In this document: piece by piece, positions 34,043-43,685 of the stretch
Numbering within the stretch: position 1 is the stretch's first letter
Layout of the letters: every line of letters begins with the position of its first letter
Source of the DNA: Mycolicibacterium sp.
Lineage (GTDB): Bacteria > Actinomycetota > Actinomycetes > Mycobacteriales > Mycobacteriaceae
Assembly: GCA_020637165.1 (NCBI GenBank)
Contig: JACJWN010000006.1
Location: 248,001-312,000, forward strand
Length of the DNA stretch: 64,000 nt
Reading direction: 5' to 3'
The notes under the pieces: generated by a model
Databases searched by the model: none
What the model saw: only the letters and a program-made list of their open reading frames with translations
Told to the model about the DNA's origin: nothing
Position numbers and translations under genes: made by a program

Positions 34043-35341
34043 GTGAGCCATCAGATGTGGTCGGCGCCGACCGTCGGCGCCCCGGTGCACGCCACGGTGA
34101 CGGTGCCGGGCTCGAAGTCGATGACCAACCGCGCGCTGATCCTCGCCGCACTGGCCGCCGCGCAGGGCGGCGGGGCCTCCCGCATCGCCGGCGCGCTGCG
34201 CAGCCGCGACACCGACCTGATGATCGGCGCGCTGCGCACCCTCGGCTTCGCCATCGCCGGCGAGGGCGCCGTCCTGACGGTCCAGGGCAGCCTCAACCCG
34301 GCGCCGGGCGCCGGCATCGACTGCGGACTGGCGGGCACTGTGCTGCGGTTCGTGCCGCCACTGGCCGCCCTCGGCAACGTCGCGGTGGTTTTCGACGGTG
34401 ACGAGCAGGCCCGCTCGCGCCCGATCACCCCCCTCCTCGACGGGTTGCGCGGGCTGGGCGTGGACATCGACGCCAGTCCGGAGGGCGGGCTGCCGTTCAC
34501 GGTGCACGGCCGCGGCGGCGCACCCGGCGGCACGGTGCACATCGACGCCTCCTCCTCCTCGCAGTTCGTCTCCGGGCTGCTGTTGTGCGGGGCGGCGTTC
34601 GGCGACGGGCTGACGGTGGTGCACACCGGAACCTCGGTGCCCTCGGCCCCGCATATCGCGATGACCGCGGCGATGCTGGCCGAGGCCGGTGTCGAGGTGG
34701 ACGACACCGCGGTGAACCGGTGGCGGGTTGCGCCGGGCCGGGTGGCCGCGCACGACTGGGCGATCGAGCCGGACCTGTCCAACGCGGTGCCGTTCGCCGC
34801 GGCGGCGGTGGTGACCGGCGGCACGGTGTGCATCACCGGCTGGCCGATGATCAGCGTGCAGCCGGCCCCGATCATCCTGTCCATTCTGCGACTGCTGGGA
34901 TGCACTGTCAGCCATGAGGATTCGGGCTTGATCGTGCGCGGTCCGGCCGACTACGGCGGTTTCGACATGGATCTGCACGAGGTCGGCGAACTCGCCCCGT
35001 CGGTGGCCGCCCTGGCCGCACTGGCGCGGGAGGGTTCGGTGTCGCGATTGACCGGTATCGCGCATCTGCGCGGCCACGAAACCGACCGCCTGGCGGCGCT
35101 GAGCGCGGAGATCAACGGCCTCGGCGGAAACTGCGTCGAGATCGGCGACGGCCTGGTGATCACCGCCGCCCCGCTGCACGGCGGGACCTGGCACTCCTAC
35201 GCCGATCACCGGATGGCGACCGCGGGGGCGATCATCGGGCTCAGGGTGCCCGGGGTGGTCGTGGAGGACATCGCAACCACCGCCAAGACACTGCCGGACT
35301 TCCCCGGGCTGTGGGCGGGCATGCTTGAAGGAACCGCTTGA
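34043..35341 (+). CDS. aroA: 3-phosphoshikimate 1-carboxyvinyltransferase (EPSP synthase)
   Basis: A 432-residue EPSP synthase of the shikimate pathway, transferring enolpyruvyl from PEP to shikimate-3-phosphate. Motifs: [11 protein letters not shown] near the N-terminus, [42 protein letters not shown] and the C-terminal [16 protein letters not shown] start. The stop overlaps the TTG start of rsgA, so the two are coupled. Position matches Rv3227. Confidence 0.95.
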   Translation: MSHQMWSAPTVGAPVHATVTVPGSKSMTNRALILAALAAAQGGGASRIAGALRSRDTDLMIGALRTLGFAIAGEGAVLTVQGSLNPAPGAGIDCGLAGTVLRFVPPLAALGNVAVVFDGDEQARSRPITPLLDGLRGLGVDIDASPEGGLPFTVHGRGGAPGGTVHIDASSSSQFVSGLLLCGAAFGDGLTVVHTGTSVPSAPHIAMTAAMLAEAGVEVDDTAVNRWRVAPGRVAAHDWAIEPDLSNAVPFAAAAVVTGGTVCITGWPMISVQPAPIILSILRLLGCTVSHEDSGLIVRGPADYGGFDMDLHEVGELAPSVAALAALAREGSVSRLTGIAHLRGHETDRLAALSAEINGLGGNCVEIGDGLVITAAPLHGGTWHSYADHRMATAGAIIGLRVPGVVVEDIATTAKTLPDFPGLWAGMLEGTA

Positions 35342-36339
35342 GCCCCCCTCGCCGACATCGGGACTACGACGAGTCCGACGTGCGCGTCCGGTCGGGCCGC
35401 GGCTCCCGGCCGCGCACCAAGACCCGGCCCGAGCACGCCGACGCCGAGACGGCGATGGTGGTCACGGTGGACCGCGGCCGCTGGGGCTGCGTGCTCGGCG
35501 GTGACCCGCACCGGCGGGTGACGGCCATGCGGGCCCGCGAACTGGGCCGCACCCCGATCGTCGTCGGCGACGACGTCGACGTGGTGGGCGATCTGTCCGG
35601 ACGGACCGACACCCTGGCCCGCATCGTTCGTCGCGGCCCGCGCCGCACGGTGCTGCGGCGCACCGCCGACGACACCGACCCCACCGAGCGGGTGGTGGTG
35701 GCCAACGCCGACCAGATGATGGTGGTGGTGGCACTGGCCGACCCGCCGCCGCGCACCGGCCTGGTCGACCGGGCGCTGATCGCCGCCTACACCGGCGGCC
35801 TGCGGCCGATCCTGTGCCTGACCAAGACCGACCTGGCGGCGGCGGCGCCGTTCGCCGAGCAGTTCGCCGATCTGGACCTGATGGTGGTGACCGCCGGACG
35901 CGACGAGCCCCTCGAACCGGTGCGGGAGTTGTTGACCGGGCACCTCACCGTGCTGCTGGGCCACTCCGGAGTGGGCAAGTCGACCCTGGTGAATCGGCTT
36001 GTGCCGGAGGCGGATCGGGCGATCGGCGAGGTCTCCGGCGTCGGCAAGGGCCGGCACACCTCGACCCAGTCGGTAGCGCTCCCGCTGCCCGGCGGCGGCT
36101 GGGTGGTCGACACGCCCGGCGTTCGGTCCTTCGGCCTCGCCCACATCCGGGGAGACGACGTGATCGCGGCATTCTCGGATCTGGGTGAGAGGATCACCGA
36201 GTGTCCGCGTGGCTGCGGGCACATGGGTCCGCCGGCGGACCCCGAATGCGCCCTCGACGGGTTGATCGGACCGCCGGCCCGGCGGGTGGCCGCCGCGCGC
36301 CGCCTGCTGGCGGTGCTGGCCGAACAGGCGCTGACTTGA
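35338..36339 (+). CDS. rsgA: RsgA, small-ribosomal-subunit biogenesis GTPase
   Basis: A 333-residue circularly permuted GTPase. An N-terminal OB-like part precedes G4 (CLTKTDL), then G1 [12 protein letters not shown], the conserved GKGRHTST switch, and G3 DTPGVRSFG. The C-terminal zinc finger is C-x3-C-x-H-x7-C ([11 protein letters not shown] and ECAL). It assists late 30S maturation. The TTG start overlaps the aroA stop (TTGA); an internal GTG 41 bases in is a weaker alternative. Matches Rv3228. Confidence 0.9.
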   Translation: MSPPRRHRDYDESDVRVRSGRGSRPRTKTRPEHADAETAMVVTVDRGRWGCVLGGDPHRRVTAMRARELGRTPIVVGDDVDVVGDLSGRTDTLARIVRRGPRRTVLRRTADDTDPTERVVVANADQMMVVVALADPPPRTGLVDRALIAAYTGGLRPILCLTKTDLAAAAPFAEQFADLDLMVVTAGRDEPLEPVRELLTGHLTVLLGHSGVGKSTLVNRLVPEADRAIGEVSGVGKGRHTSTQSVALPLPGGGWVVDTPGVRSFGLAHIRGDDVIAAFSDLGERITECPRGCGHMGPPADPECALDGLIGPPARRVAAARRLLAVLAEQALT

Positions 36340-36343
36340 CCAC

Positions 36344-36377
36344 GCCGGCTGACCAGAGGAGCCGGCTGAGCAGAGGA
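36344..36377. repeat. 17-bp tandem duplication of a ribosome-binding-site region
   Basis: GCCGGCTGACCAGAGGA (36344-36360) is repeated with one change at 36361-36377, so the aldo-keto reductase has two purine-rich AGAGGAG segments upstream of its start. Confidence 0.85.
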
Positions 36378-36384
36378 GAGGCAT

Positions 36385-37245
36385 GTGAGCACAGGAGTCG
36401 GGAACGTCCCGCTGATCACGCTCAACGACGGCAACCGGATTCCGCAGCTGGGCTTCGGGGTGTTTCAGATCCCACCGGATGAGACCGCGACCGCGGTGCG
36501 GCACGCCTGCGAGGCGGGCTACCGCCACATCGACACCGCGCAGATGTACGGCAACGAGCAGGGTGTCGGCCAGGGCATCCGGGAGTCGGGCCTGGACCGC
36601 TCCGAGGTGTTCGTCACCAGCAAGCTCAACAACGGATTCCACCGGCCCGACGACGCCCGCCGCGCCTTCGACGAGACGCTGGCCGAACTGGGATCCGACT
36701 ACGTCGACCTGTTCCTCATCCACTGGCCGCTGCCCACCCTGTACGACGGCGACTTCGTCTCGACCTGGCAGACCCTCGAGGAGTTCAAGGCCGACGGCCG
36801 GGCCCGCAGCATCGGGGTGTCCAACTTCCAGATCCACCACCTGCAGGAACTGGCCCGCGAGACCGCGACCACCCCGGCGGTCAACCAGATCGAGGTGCAC
36901 CCCTACTTCGCCAACGATGCGGTGCGCGCCTACGGCGTCGAGCACGACATCGCTACCGAGGCGTGGTCGCCGATCGCCCAGGGCAAGGTGCTCAAGGACC
37001 CGGTGGTGGCCCGCATCGCCCGGGCGACCGGCGCGCACCCGGCCCAGGTGGTGCTGCGCTGGCACATCGAACGCGGCGACATCGTCTTCCCGAAAACCGT
37101 TCAGCCACAACGCATGCGGGAGAACTTCGAGATCTTCGACTTTGAGATCAACGACGAGGAGATCGAGGCGCTGAGCGCGCTGGATCAGGGCGAGGCCGGA
37201 CGGATCGGCCCCAACCCCGACGAGTTCGCCTACATCCCGGGCTGA
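36385..37245 (+). CDS. Aldo/keto reductase
   Basis: A 286-residue (alpha/beta)8 NADPH-dependent reductase. The catalytic tetrad is visible: Asp in GYRHIDTAQMYGNE with Tyr, Lys in VTSKLNNG, and His in LFLIHWPLP. Cofactor segments SNFQIHHL and VFPKTVQPQR follow. It resembles mycobacterial AKR5C-type enzymes (Rv2971-like), which reduce dicarbonyls such as methylglyoxal. GTG 36385 has AGAGGAGAGG upstream. It is 45 bp after rsgA and is not expected between rsgA and desA3 by comparison with M. tuberculosis. Confidence 0.9.
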   Translation: MSTGVGNVPLITLNDGNRIPQLGFGVFQIPPDETATAVRHACEAGYRHIDTAQMYGNEQGVGQGIRESGLDRSEVFVTSKLNNGFHRPDDARRAFDETLAELGSDYVDLFLIHWPLPTLYDGDFVSTWQTLEEFKADGRARSIGVSNFQIHHLQELARETATTPAVNQIEVHPYFANDAVRAYGVEHDIATEAWSPIAQGKVLKDPVVARIARATGAHPAQVVLRWHIERGDIVFPKTVQPQRMRENFEIFDFEINDEEIEALSALDQGEAGRIGPNPDEFAYIPG

Positions 37246-37283
37246 CGCCGGCGGGCGCCTATACTGCCGGCTGACGCCGGCGG
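37242..37283. repeat. 13-bp direct repeat at the aldo-keto/desA3 junction
   Basis: CTGACGCCGGCGG at 37242-37254 recurs at 37271-37283. The first copy includes the stop of the reductase gene; the second lies in the end of desA3, so repeat slippage would alter the DesA3 C-terminus. Confidence 0.8.
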
Positions 37284-38482
37284 CGGACCGCGGCGATGGC
37301 GGTCTTGAGTCCGCGCGCGCGGGTGTCCAAAACGTCGAACATCCGCTCGCTGCGGGTCTCCGGGGCGTCGTCGGCGCTGGCGCGCAGGAACCGGTCCGGC
37401 AACGACAGCTTGGCGATGGTGCGCCAGGACTTGGCGTACTGCACCGGCAGCGGCCCGCTGGTGTAAGGCAGGTCGTACTTGTCACAGAGTTGCCGAACCC
37501 GCACCGAGATCTCGGCGAGACGACGGCTCGGCAGGTTCGGGTAGAGATGGTGCTCGATCTGGTAGGACAGGTTTCCGGTCAGGAGAGCCAGGATCGGTCC
37601 GGCGTCGATGTTGGCGCTGCCCAGCATCTGCCGCAGGTACCACTGACCGCGGCTCTCCCCCACCATGTCGGTGGTGGTGAACTTCTCCGCGCCATCGGGA
37701 AAGTGACCGCAGAAGATCACCGCGTTGGTCCACAAATTGCGCGCGACATTGGCCAGGGCGTTCGCCTTGAGGGTCGCGAGGAACCCGGGGCGGCCGAAGT
37801 TGCTCGGCGACAGCGCGGTCAACACCGGCCAGGCGAGGTAGTCCTTGACCAATTGCCGGCCCGCCTTCGCGGAGAGTTCACCCAAACGGACCAGGGTGGC
37901 CGGCCTGGTCTCGCGATCGACGATCTTGCCGATCTCCAAGTGTTGCAGCGCGATTCCCCATTCGAAGCCCGCCGCCAGCATGGCGTTGAAGGGGACGTTG
38001 AGCAGGTTGCGCGGTCGCCACGGCTGGTCGCGGGTCACCCGCAGCAGGCCGTACCCGACATCGTCGTCCATATCGAGGATGTTGGTGTACTTGTGGTGGG
38101 AGTGGTTGTGGGTGATCTGCCAGTGCTTAGCCACCCCGGCCATATCCCACTCCCAGGTCGAGGAGTGGATCTCCGGGTCGTTCATCCAGTCCCACTGACC
38201 GTGGATGACGTTGTGCCCGATCTCCATGTTCTCGATGATCTTGGCCAGCGCTATCGCGGCCGTGCCTGCCCACCACGCCGAGCGCCGGGAACCGAGGGCC
38301 AGTAGCACCCGGCCGGTCAGGTCCAGGCCCCGCTGAACGGCGATGACCCGGTGGATGTAGCGCACGTCGCGCTCACCCAGGTCATCCTCGACGTCGCGCC
38401 GGATGGCGTCGAGTTCGGTTGCCAGGGAGTCGATGTCGGCGTCGGTCAGATGAGCGAAGACCTCGACGTCGGAAATAGCCAT
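37259..38482 (-). CDS. desA3: DesA3-type acyl-CoA delta-9 desaturase
   Basis: A 407-residue integral-membrane desaturase. The three His boxes are HNVIHGQWD, HNHSHHKYTN and QIEHHLYPNL. Family knowledge: DesA3 introduces the 9,10 double bond of oleate into stearoyl-CoA at the membrane, taking electrons from the adjacent oxidoreductase. ATG 38482 shares one base with the stop of that gene (TGATG), so the two are coupled. A longer start would add 49 residues with no similarity. Matches Rv3229c. Confidence 0.94.
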   Translation of the reverse strand: MAISDVEVFAHLTDADIDSLATELDAIRRDVEDDLGERDVRYIHRVIAVQRGLDLTGRVLLALGSRRSAWWAGTAAIALAKIIENMEIGHNVIHGQWDWMNDPEIHSSTWEWDMAGVAKHWQITHNHSHHKYTNILDMDDDVGYGLLRVTRDQPWRPRNLLNVPFNAMLAAGFEWGIALQHLEIGKIVDRETRPATLVRLGELSAKAGRQLVKDYLAWPVLTALSPSNFGRPGFLATLKANALANVARNLWTNAVIFCGHFPDGAEKFTTTDMVGESRGQWYLRQMLGSANIDAGPILALLTGNLSYQIEHHLYPNLPSRRLAEISVRVRQLCDKYDLPYTSGPLPVQYAKSWRTIAKLSLPDRFLRASADDAPETRSERMFDVLDTRARGLKTAIAAVRRRRQPAV

Positions 38483-39606
38483 CAGATGTCCACCACACAA
38501 TCTCCGCTCGGGGCGCTCACACAGGCCTGAACCCGGGTTCCCGCCTCCTGCTCGACACCGGTGCGCAAGTCGCGAACCCGACCCTGCACCACGCTCACCA
38601 CGCAGGTGTGGCAGATACCCATCCGGCAACCGAACGGCATGCGAACACCCGCCTGCTCGCCCGCCTCCAGCACCGAGGTGGCCGGATCGCAGTCCAGTGC
38701 GGCACCGCTGCGCGCGAAGGTGACCGTCCCCCCATATCCCGAAGCGCCGGAGCGCACGGGGGCGAACCGCTCCATATGCAGCCGATGGCTCAGACGTTCT
38801 TCCGACCAGAGCTTCTCGGCACCGGCGAGCAGGCCCTCAGGCCCGCAGACCCAGGTCTGCCGGTCCCGCCAGTCGGGCACCTGCGCGGGCAGATCCGCCA
38901 GGTCGAGCCGACCCTCGGTGCGGGTGGCGCGGACCAGCAGCCGGTAGCCGGGCCGGTCGCTCTGCAGCCCGGCGAGTTCCCCGGCGAACATCACATCGGC
39001 CGACGTCGGCGCGCAGTGCAGGTGCACGACATCGCCGATCTGGTCACGGCGCCGCATGGTTCGCAACATCGACATCACCGGGGTGATGCCGGAGCCGGCG
39101 GTCACGAACAGCACCCGGGCGGGGGCCGGGTCGGCCATCACGAAGTCGCCCTGCGGCGCGGCCAGCCGCACGATGGTGCCCGGCCGCACGCCGCCGACAA
39201 GATGCGAGGACAGGAAGCCCTCCGGCATTGCCTTGATGGTGATGGTGATGGTGCGGGACCCGCCCGCCCCGGTGTGGGGCCCGCCCACCGCGGTGCGAGG
39301 CACACCAACCATCGTGCGGGGCACACTGGTCAGCGAGTAGGACCGCCAGCGCCAGCGGCCGTCGACCAGCACGCCGATGCCGATGTACTGCCCCGGCTGG
39401 TGGTCGAAGCTGAACCCCCAGCCCGGTTTGATCACCAGGGTGGCCGAATCGCGGGTTTCCGGGCGCACCTCGACGATCCGGCCGCGCAGTTCGCGTGCCG
39501 ACCACAGCGGGTTGATCAGTTTGAGGTAATCGTCGATCACCAGCGGCGTCGTCAGCGGGGCGGTCAGGGCGCGCATCAAGGAACCAAGCCCGACCTGGGT
39601 CTTCAC
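38482..39606 (-). CDS. Desaturase electron-transfer partner: ferredoxin reductase with C-terminal 2Fe-2S
   Basis: A 374-residue flavoprotein, Rv3230c-like. FAD-binding motif RSYSLTS, NAD(P) motif [13 protein letters not shown] and VCGPEGLL, then a plant-type 2Fe-2S domain with CRMGICHTC and a last Cys in VQACVS. It passes NADPH electrons to DesA3. Between RSYSLTS and the following strand there is an unusual 25-residue stretch of 7-residue repeats (residues 95-119), which looks like an in-frame expansion. GTG 39606 start. The stop overlaps the desA3 start. Confidence 0.92.
   Translation of the reverse strand: MKTQVGLGSLMRALTAPLTTPLVIDDYLKLINPLWSARELRGRIVEVRPETRDSATLVIKPGWGFSFDHQPGQYIGIGVLVDGRWRWRSYSLTSVPRTMVGVPRTAVGGPHTGAGGSRTITITIKAMPEGFLSSHLVGGVRPGTIVRLAAPQGDFVMADPAPARVLFVTAGSGITPVMSMLRTMRRRDQIGDVVHLHCAPTSADVMFAGELAGLQSDRPGYRLLVRATRTEGRLDLADLPAQVPDWRDRQTWVCGPEGLLAGAEKLWSEERLSHRLHMERFAPVRSGASGYGGTVTFARSGAALDCDPATSVLEAGEQAGVRMPFGCRMGICHTCVVSVVQGRVRDLRTGVEQEAGTRVQACVSAPSGDCVVDI
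39250..39324 (-). repeat. In-frame 21-bp repeats inside the reductase gene
   Basis: Codons 95-119 spell [21 protein letters not shown] and GSRT: three and a half copies of a 7-codon unit, inserted in the FAD domain after RSYSLTS. Confidence 0.85.
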
Positions 39607-39641
39607 CGGACCGACGGTACCGCATACCGCGGCGAACGGCC

Positions 39642-40145
39642 TCAGAGCAGGTCGAGCAGGAACGGCACCTCCTGGGTGGCGTACCAGGCCAGGTCGTGGT
39701 CCATGGCGTCGCCGACGGTCAACTCGGCGTCCTCGTCGCCCAGGTCGGCGGCGTCGATCACCGCGATGGCGGCCCGCACCGCCGGTTCTGCGTCGGCGTT
39801 GTCGACGTAGACCGCGGCCACCTGATCCATGTTCAACCGCCCGCTGACCCGCACCACCGAGTCGTCGAGATCCGGGCGCAACGTGATGCTGGTGTCCGGA
39901 GCCTCGGCAACCACGACCGCCCGGCGCAGCGGCGGGCCGCCGTCGGATTCGCCGGAGAGCAGCCGCAGTGATGCCAGGGCGGCCTCGCCCATGGCGACCT
40001 CCGCCAGTTCCTCGTCGTCGCCCTCGGCGTAGGCCTCGCGAAGGGTGGGCGTGACGGCGAAGGCGGTGCCACCGCGGGGCTGCAGGTAACCGTCGGCGAC
40101 GAGTTCGGAGAGCATCGGCAGCGTCGCCGGGATGTACACCCGCAT
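39642..40145 (-). CDS. Conserved actinobacterial protein (Rv3231c, DUF6912-like)
   Basis: A 167-residue acidic soluble protein starting [16 protein letters not shown]. It has the pattern seen in Rv3231c: an N-terminal MRVYiPaTl start, an Ala/Glu-rich helical middle, and a C-terminal [16 protein letters not shown]. No catalytic residues can be named. It sits 9 bp after ppk2 in the same direction and 35 bp before the reductase gene, so it is probably in a ppk2-to-desA3 transcript. Confidence 0.8.
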   Translation of the reverse strand: MRVYIPATLPMLSELVADGYLQPRGGTAFAVTPTLREAYAEGDDEELAEVAMGEAALASLRLLSGESDGGPPLRRAVVVAEAPDTSITLRPDLDDSVVRVSGRLNMDQVAAVYVDNADAEPAVRAAIAVIDAADLGDEDAELTVGDAMDHDLAWYATQEVPFLLDLL

Positions 40146-40154
40146 CGGGTCAGA

Positions 40155-41024
40155 CTAACGGGGGCCCTCTTTGTCCCCCATCAGCGTGGCCGCGAAGTCG
40201 GGCACGTAGGTGGTCAGCTCACGTGGCGGCCGCCGGTAGTTGCCGGTCTGCGGCCGCTTGGGCAGCTCGACGGTCTCCGGCTCCACCTCTTCGTAGTCGA
40301 TGCTGGACAGCAGATGCGAGAGCATGTTGAGCCGGGCGTGCTTCTTGATGTTGGACTCCACCACATACCAGGGGCTGACCGGGGTGTCGGTGTGCACCAT
40401 CATGTCGTCCTTGGCCCGCGAGTAGTCCTCCCACCGGTAGATCGACTCCATGTCCATCGGCGACAGCTTCCAGCGCCGCAGCGGGTCGTTGAGCCGGGAG
40501 GTGAACCGCTTGAGCTGTTCCTGCTCGGAGACCGAGAACCAGTACTTGCGCAGCAGGATTCCGTCGTCGATCAGCATCTGCTCGAAGATCGGGCACTGCC
40601 GCAGGAACAGCGCCTCCTCCTGCGGGGTGCAGAATCCCATCACCCGTTCCACCCCGGCCCGGTTGTACCAGGACCGGTCGAAAATCACGATCTCGCCCTT
40701 GGTCGGCAGGTGTTCGATGTAGCGCTGGAAGTACCACTGTCCCTTCTCACGCTCGGTGGGAGCGGGCAGCGCGGCGATGCGCGCGGTCCGGGGGCTGAGG
40801 TACTCCGTCATCCGCTTGATCGTGCCGCCCTTGCCGGCGGCGTCGCGTCCCTCGAAGATCACGACGATCCGCGCGCCGGTGGCCCGGACCCACTCCTGGA
40901 GCTTGACCAGTTCGGTCTGCAACCGGAACAGTTCGGCCTCGTAGACGTCGTTGGGAACCTTTGGTTCCTTGTGATGGTCATGGCCCTTGTGGTGGTGGGC
41001 GGGGTGATTCTTGTCCTTCGCCAT
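40155..41024 (-). CDS. ppk2: Polyphosphate kinase 2
   Basis: A 289-residue class-I PPK2. The Walker A-like loop is EGRDAAGKGGTIKR; the Walker B/lid region is IFDRSWYNRAGVERVMGFC; the downstream IYRWEDYSRAKDDM completes the fold. The His-rich N-terminus (HPAHHHKGHDHHKE) may bind metal. Family knowledge: PPK2 uses polyphosphate to phosphorylate GDP or ADP, or the reverse. Matches Rv3232c. It begins 54 bp downstream of the acyltransferase gene. Confidence 0.94.
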   Translation of the reverse strand: MAKDKNHPAHHHKGHDHHKEPKVPNDVYEAELFRLQTELVKLQEWVRATGARIVVIFEGRDAAGKGGTIKRMTEYLSPRTARIAALPAPTEREKGQWYFQRYIEHLPTKGEIVIFDRSWYNRAGVERVMGFCTPQEEALFLRQCPIFEQMLIDDGILLRKYWFSVSEQEQLKRFTSRLNDPLRRWKLSPMDMESIYRWEDYSRAKDDMMVHTDTPVSPWYVVESNIKKHARLNMLSHLLSSIDYEEVEPETVELPKRPQTGNYRRPPRELTTYVPDFAATLMGDKEGPR

Positions 41025-41078
41025 CGGCGCATCCTACGGCGCGAACCGCTGGCGCGAACCGCTACTGGGCTGTCTCGA

Positions 41079-42485
41079 TTATTGGGAGCCCTCGATGAAC
41101 TCCTCGAGGGATTCGCCCAGCAGTTCCGCGAACACCTCGACATCGCTCATGGCGTCACGGTCGGCGTTGATGCCGAAGTACAGCATCCCGCAATAGGAGG
41201 TGACGCCAACGGCCAGCACCTGGTCGTGCAGCAGGGGCGGGACGGCATAGGCCTCCAGTAGTTTCGCCCCGGCGATGTACATCTGGGTCTGCGGGCCCGG
41301 CACGTTGGTGATCAGGAGGTTGAACTGCCGTGGCGGGTACTGGGTGGCCACCCGGGTGCCCATGGCGTGCAGGGTCGGCGGCGGGAAACCAGACAGCGTG
41401 ATAATCGTGCGCGCCTCCACCAGGCTGGCCATCGCGGAGTAGGACTCGGTGGCGTGCGCGATCTGGGAAAGCCGCACCACCGGGTTGCTCTCGCCCACCG
41501 GGAGGTCGATGAGGAAGGGGGCCACCTCGCTGATCGCCTGCCCTGGGCCGGTAGGGACCTCGTCGTCGGGGTAGACCGAGGTGGGCGCCATCGCCCGCAC
41601 CGTCATGCTGGAGGACACCGGCTCGCCCCGGGACAGCAGCCAATTGCGCAGCGCCCCGGTGATGACCGCCAGCACGACGTCATTGACGTCGCAGTCGTAG
41701 CGAACCCGCAAACGGCGGAAGTCGGCCAGCGGCGCCGAGGCTACGGTGAACCGGCGGTGCCGCGAGACCGTGGTGTTCAGTGGGCTGTCCGGCGCGCTGC
41801 GACGGGTCACCCGGCTGACCATGTGCGCGGCCCGGCGAACCGTCCGGGCCAGTTCGCCGTTGTTGGTGGCGATGTCGACGACCGCCGAGCGCAGCGCCTG
41901 CAACTCCTGGCCGGGACGGGCCAGCCAGTCCCCGACGGCGTCGACGATCAGCTTGGCGTTCGACGGCTCCCCGGACGGCAGCCAGATGTCCTCGCCGACA
42001 GCGCTGGGACGCCGGGTCCGGTCGGCGATCACGTGGCCGATCTCCAGCGCCGCCATCCCGTTGATCAGGGCCTGGTGGGATTTGATGAACAGGGCGAGCC
42101 GGTTCCGTTCCAGGCCCTCGATGAGGTACATCTCCCACAGCGGCCGGGTGCGGTCCAGCGGCCGGCCGGCCAGCCGGGAGACCAGTTCGTACACCTGGGC
42201 GTCGCTGCCCGGTGACGGCAGCGCCGAGCGGCGCACGTGGTAGGTGATGTCGAAGTCGGGGTCGTCGATCCACACCGGGCGGGCGATGCCCAGGGTCAGT
42301 TCCCGCACCTTCTGCCGGTATCGCGGGATCTGCGGTAGCCGCCGCTCCACGGTTTCCAGCAGCGTCTCGTAGCTCAGCCCACCACGTGGCCGGCGCAGGA
42401 TCGACAGCGAACCCACGTACATCGGGGTGGCGGTGTTCTCCCGCTGGTAGAACGCCGCGTCCGGGGGCGACAGCCGTGCCACCAT
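41079..42485 (-). CDS. tgs3: WS/DGAT-family acyltransferase (Tgs3-like) with degenerate active-site motif
   Basis: A 468-residue wax-ester synthase/diacylglycerol acyltransferase-like protein. The family active-site motif HHxxxDG is HQALING at residues 137-143: the second, catalytic His is Gln138 and Asp is Asn142. Other family landmarks are kept, e.g. DRTRPLWEMY, CDVNDVVLAVITGALR, NLLITNVPGP and SYCGMLYFGINAD. M. tuberculosis has this locus split as Rv3233c and Rv3234c (tgs3); here it is one frame. ATG 42485 has a strong GAGGAGGG upstream. Activity in storage-lipid synthesis is therefore doubtful or mechanistically altered. Confidence 0.87.
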   Translation of the reverse strand: MVARLSPPDAAFYQRENTATPMYVGSLSILRRPRGGLSYETLLETVERRLPQIPRYRQKVRELTLGIARPVWIDDPDFDITYHVRRSALPSPGSDAQVYELVSRLAGRPLDRTRPLWEMYLIEGLERNRLALFIKSHQALINGMAALEIGHVIADRTRRPSAVGEDIWLPSGEPSNAKLIVDAVGDWLARPGQELQALRSAVVDIATNNGELARTVRRAAHMVSRVTRRSAPDSPLNTTVSRHRRFTVASAPLADFRRLRVRYDCDVNDVVLAVITGALRNWLLSRGEPVSSSMTVRAMAPTSVYPDDEVPTGPGQAISEVAPFLIDLPVGESNPVVRLSQIAHATESYSAMASLVEARTIITLSGFPPPTLHAMGTRVATQYPPRQFNLLITNVPGPQTQMYIAGAKLLEAYAVPPLLHDQVLAVGVTSYCGMLYFGINADRDAMSDVEVFAELLGESLEEFIEGSQ

Positions 42486-42635
42486 CGTCCCTCCTCGGTC
42501 ATCCAACCCCGTACCCGACAACGGTAGCGTTGCCCCTCCGGTTGTCTGAGTCACATCCCGGGATCCGGACGGGCCGGGTGCATCTCAGCGGGCCGGCGAC
42601 TGTCCGCTGCGAACTACACACCGTTGGCCAGCAGT

Positions 42636-42641
42636 TATAGT
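42636..42641 (+). promoter_or_regulatory. Possible -10 box ahead of the first locus GT2
   Basis: TATAGT fits the SigA -10 consensus and lies 46 bases before the ATG of the GT2 gene. No clear -35 accompanies it. It stands in the 202-bp divergent region between tgs3 and the carbohydrate locus. Confidence 0.35.
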
Positions 42642-42687
42642 GACCGCCAACGATCTTTGAGAGAACCTTCCCGAAAGCGGTGATGGC

Positions 42688-43647
42688 ATGTCGGTCGATC
42701 GAGAGGTGACGGTTTCCACCGTCGTCTGCGCCTATACCGACGCCCGCCGGGAATTGCTGAACAACTCCATCGAGTCGATCCTGGCCCAGCTGCGGCCCGA
42801 CGATCAACTGGTGGTCGTCATCGACTACAACGACGAGTTGCTGGCCCGGGTGTCGGGGCAGTACGGCACCCGCGCCACCGTGGTACCCAACCGGAATAGC
42901 AAGGGAATCTGCGGCGCCCGAAACGCCGGGATCGAAGCGTCCCGATGCGACGTCATCGCCTTCGTCGACGATGACGCCGAGGTCCAGCCGGGCTGGCTGG
43001 AACGGCTGCGAGAGGATTACCGCGACCCACAGGTGACCGGCGTCGGGGGCAATGCCCAGCCGGTTTGGCCCGACGAACGTCCGGCATGGTTTCCGGAAAC
43101 TTTCAACTGGGTGGTTGGCTGCAGTCACGAAGGCCTTCCGGTGGACCGGGCGCCGGTGCGAAACCTGCTCGGCTGCAACATGTCGTTTCGCCGCGACGCT
43201 CTCGATGCCGTGGGCGGTTTCAATTCCGAAATCGGGCAGGTCGGCGCGAACCTGATGAGGTGCGACGAAACGGAAATGTGTATCCGGATCAACCAGGAAA
43301 CCACCGCGCCCTTGCTGTTGCTCGACCCTGCGGTCAAGGTTCGGCACTGGGTGTCCGATGACCGGACCACCTGGAAGTACTTCCTCCGTCGATGTTTCTG
43401 GGAGGGCTACTCCAAGCGGCAGTTGAGCACGATGGTCGGCCCGTCGGACGCACTCAGCACAGAGCGTCAGTACACGGTAGCCGTCCTACCGAAGGCCTTG
43501 GCAAGGGAAATTGTTGCCGGCATCCGATCGCCCGGCCGAAGGTCGGGTCATTTCGGGAAGAGCGCCGCGATCGTGGTCGGGTTCGCCGCGACTGCCTACG
43601 GTTACCTGTACGCCACTGTGAAGTCCTGGTTGCCGCGCCAGAGATAG
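42688..43647 (+). CDS. GT2-family glycosyltransferase, first gene of the carbohydrate locus
   Basis: A 319-residue GT-A-fold glycosyltransferase. The nucleotide-sugar region begins STVVCAYTDARREL; the metal-binding acidic motif is VDDDAEVQPGW; CDETEMCIR contains the likely catalytic-base region. It has NCGARNAG-like ICGARNAGIE typical of the family. A C-terminal hydrophobic segment (SAAIVVGFAATAYGYLYATV) probably anchors it to the membrane. No QxxRW or multiple membrane helices as in processive synthases. ATG 42688. It is followed within 40 bp by the BcsB-like gene. The acceptor and sugar are unknown. Confidence 0.85.
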   Translation: MSVDREVTVSTVVCAYTDARRELLNNSIESILAQLRPDDQLVVVIDYNDELLARVSGQYGTRATVVPNRNSKGICGARNAGIEASRCDVIAFVDDDAEVQPGWLERLREDYRDPQVTGVGGNAQPVWPDERPAWFPETFNWVVGCSHEGLPVDRAPVRNLLGCNMSFRRDALDAVGGFNSEIGQVGANLMRCDETEMCIRINQETTAPLLLLDPAVKVRHWVSDDRTTWKYFLRRCFWEGYSKRQLSTMVGPSDALSTERQYTVAVLPKALAREIVAGIRSPGRRSGHFGKSAAIVVGFAATAYGYLYATVKSWLPRQR

Positions 43648-43685
43648 CCGTGGAGAGTTTCCCGAAATTCGCTAGAGTTTCGCCG

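Noticed and set aside
35206-37485. 759-codon minus-strand frame over rsgA and the aldo-keto reductase
   Set aside because: No motif; the plus strand has two complete enzyme signatures.
42688-43647. Cellulose synthase catalytic subunit (BcsA)
   Set aside because: It has no multiple membrane helices, no QxxRW and no PilZ domain, and is far too short.
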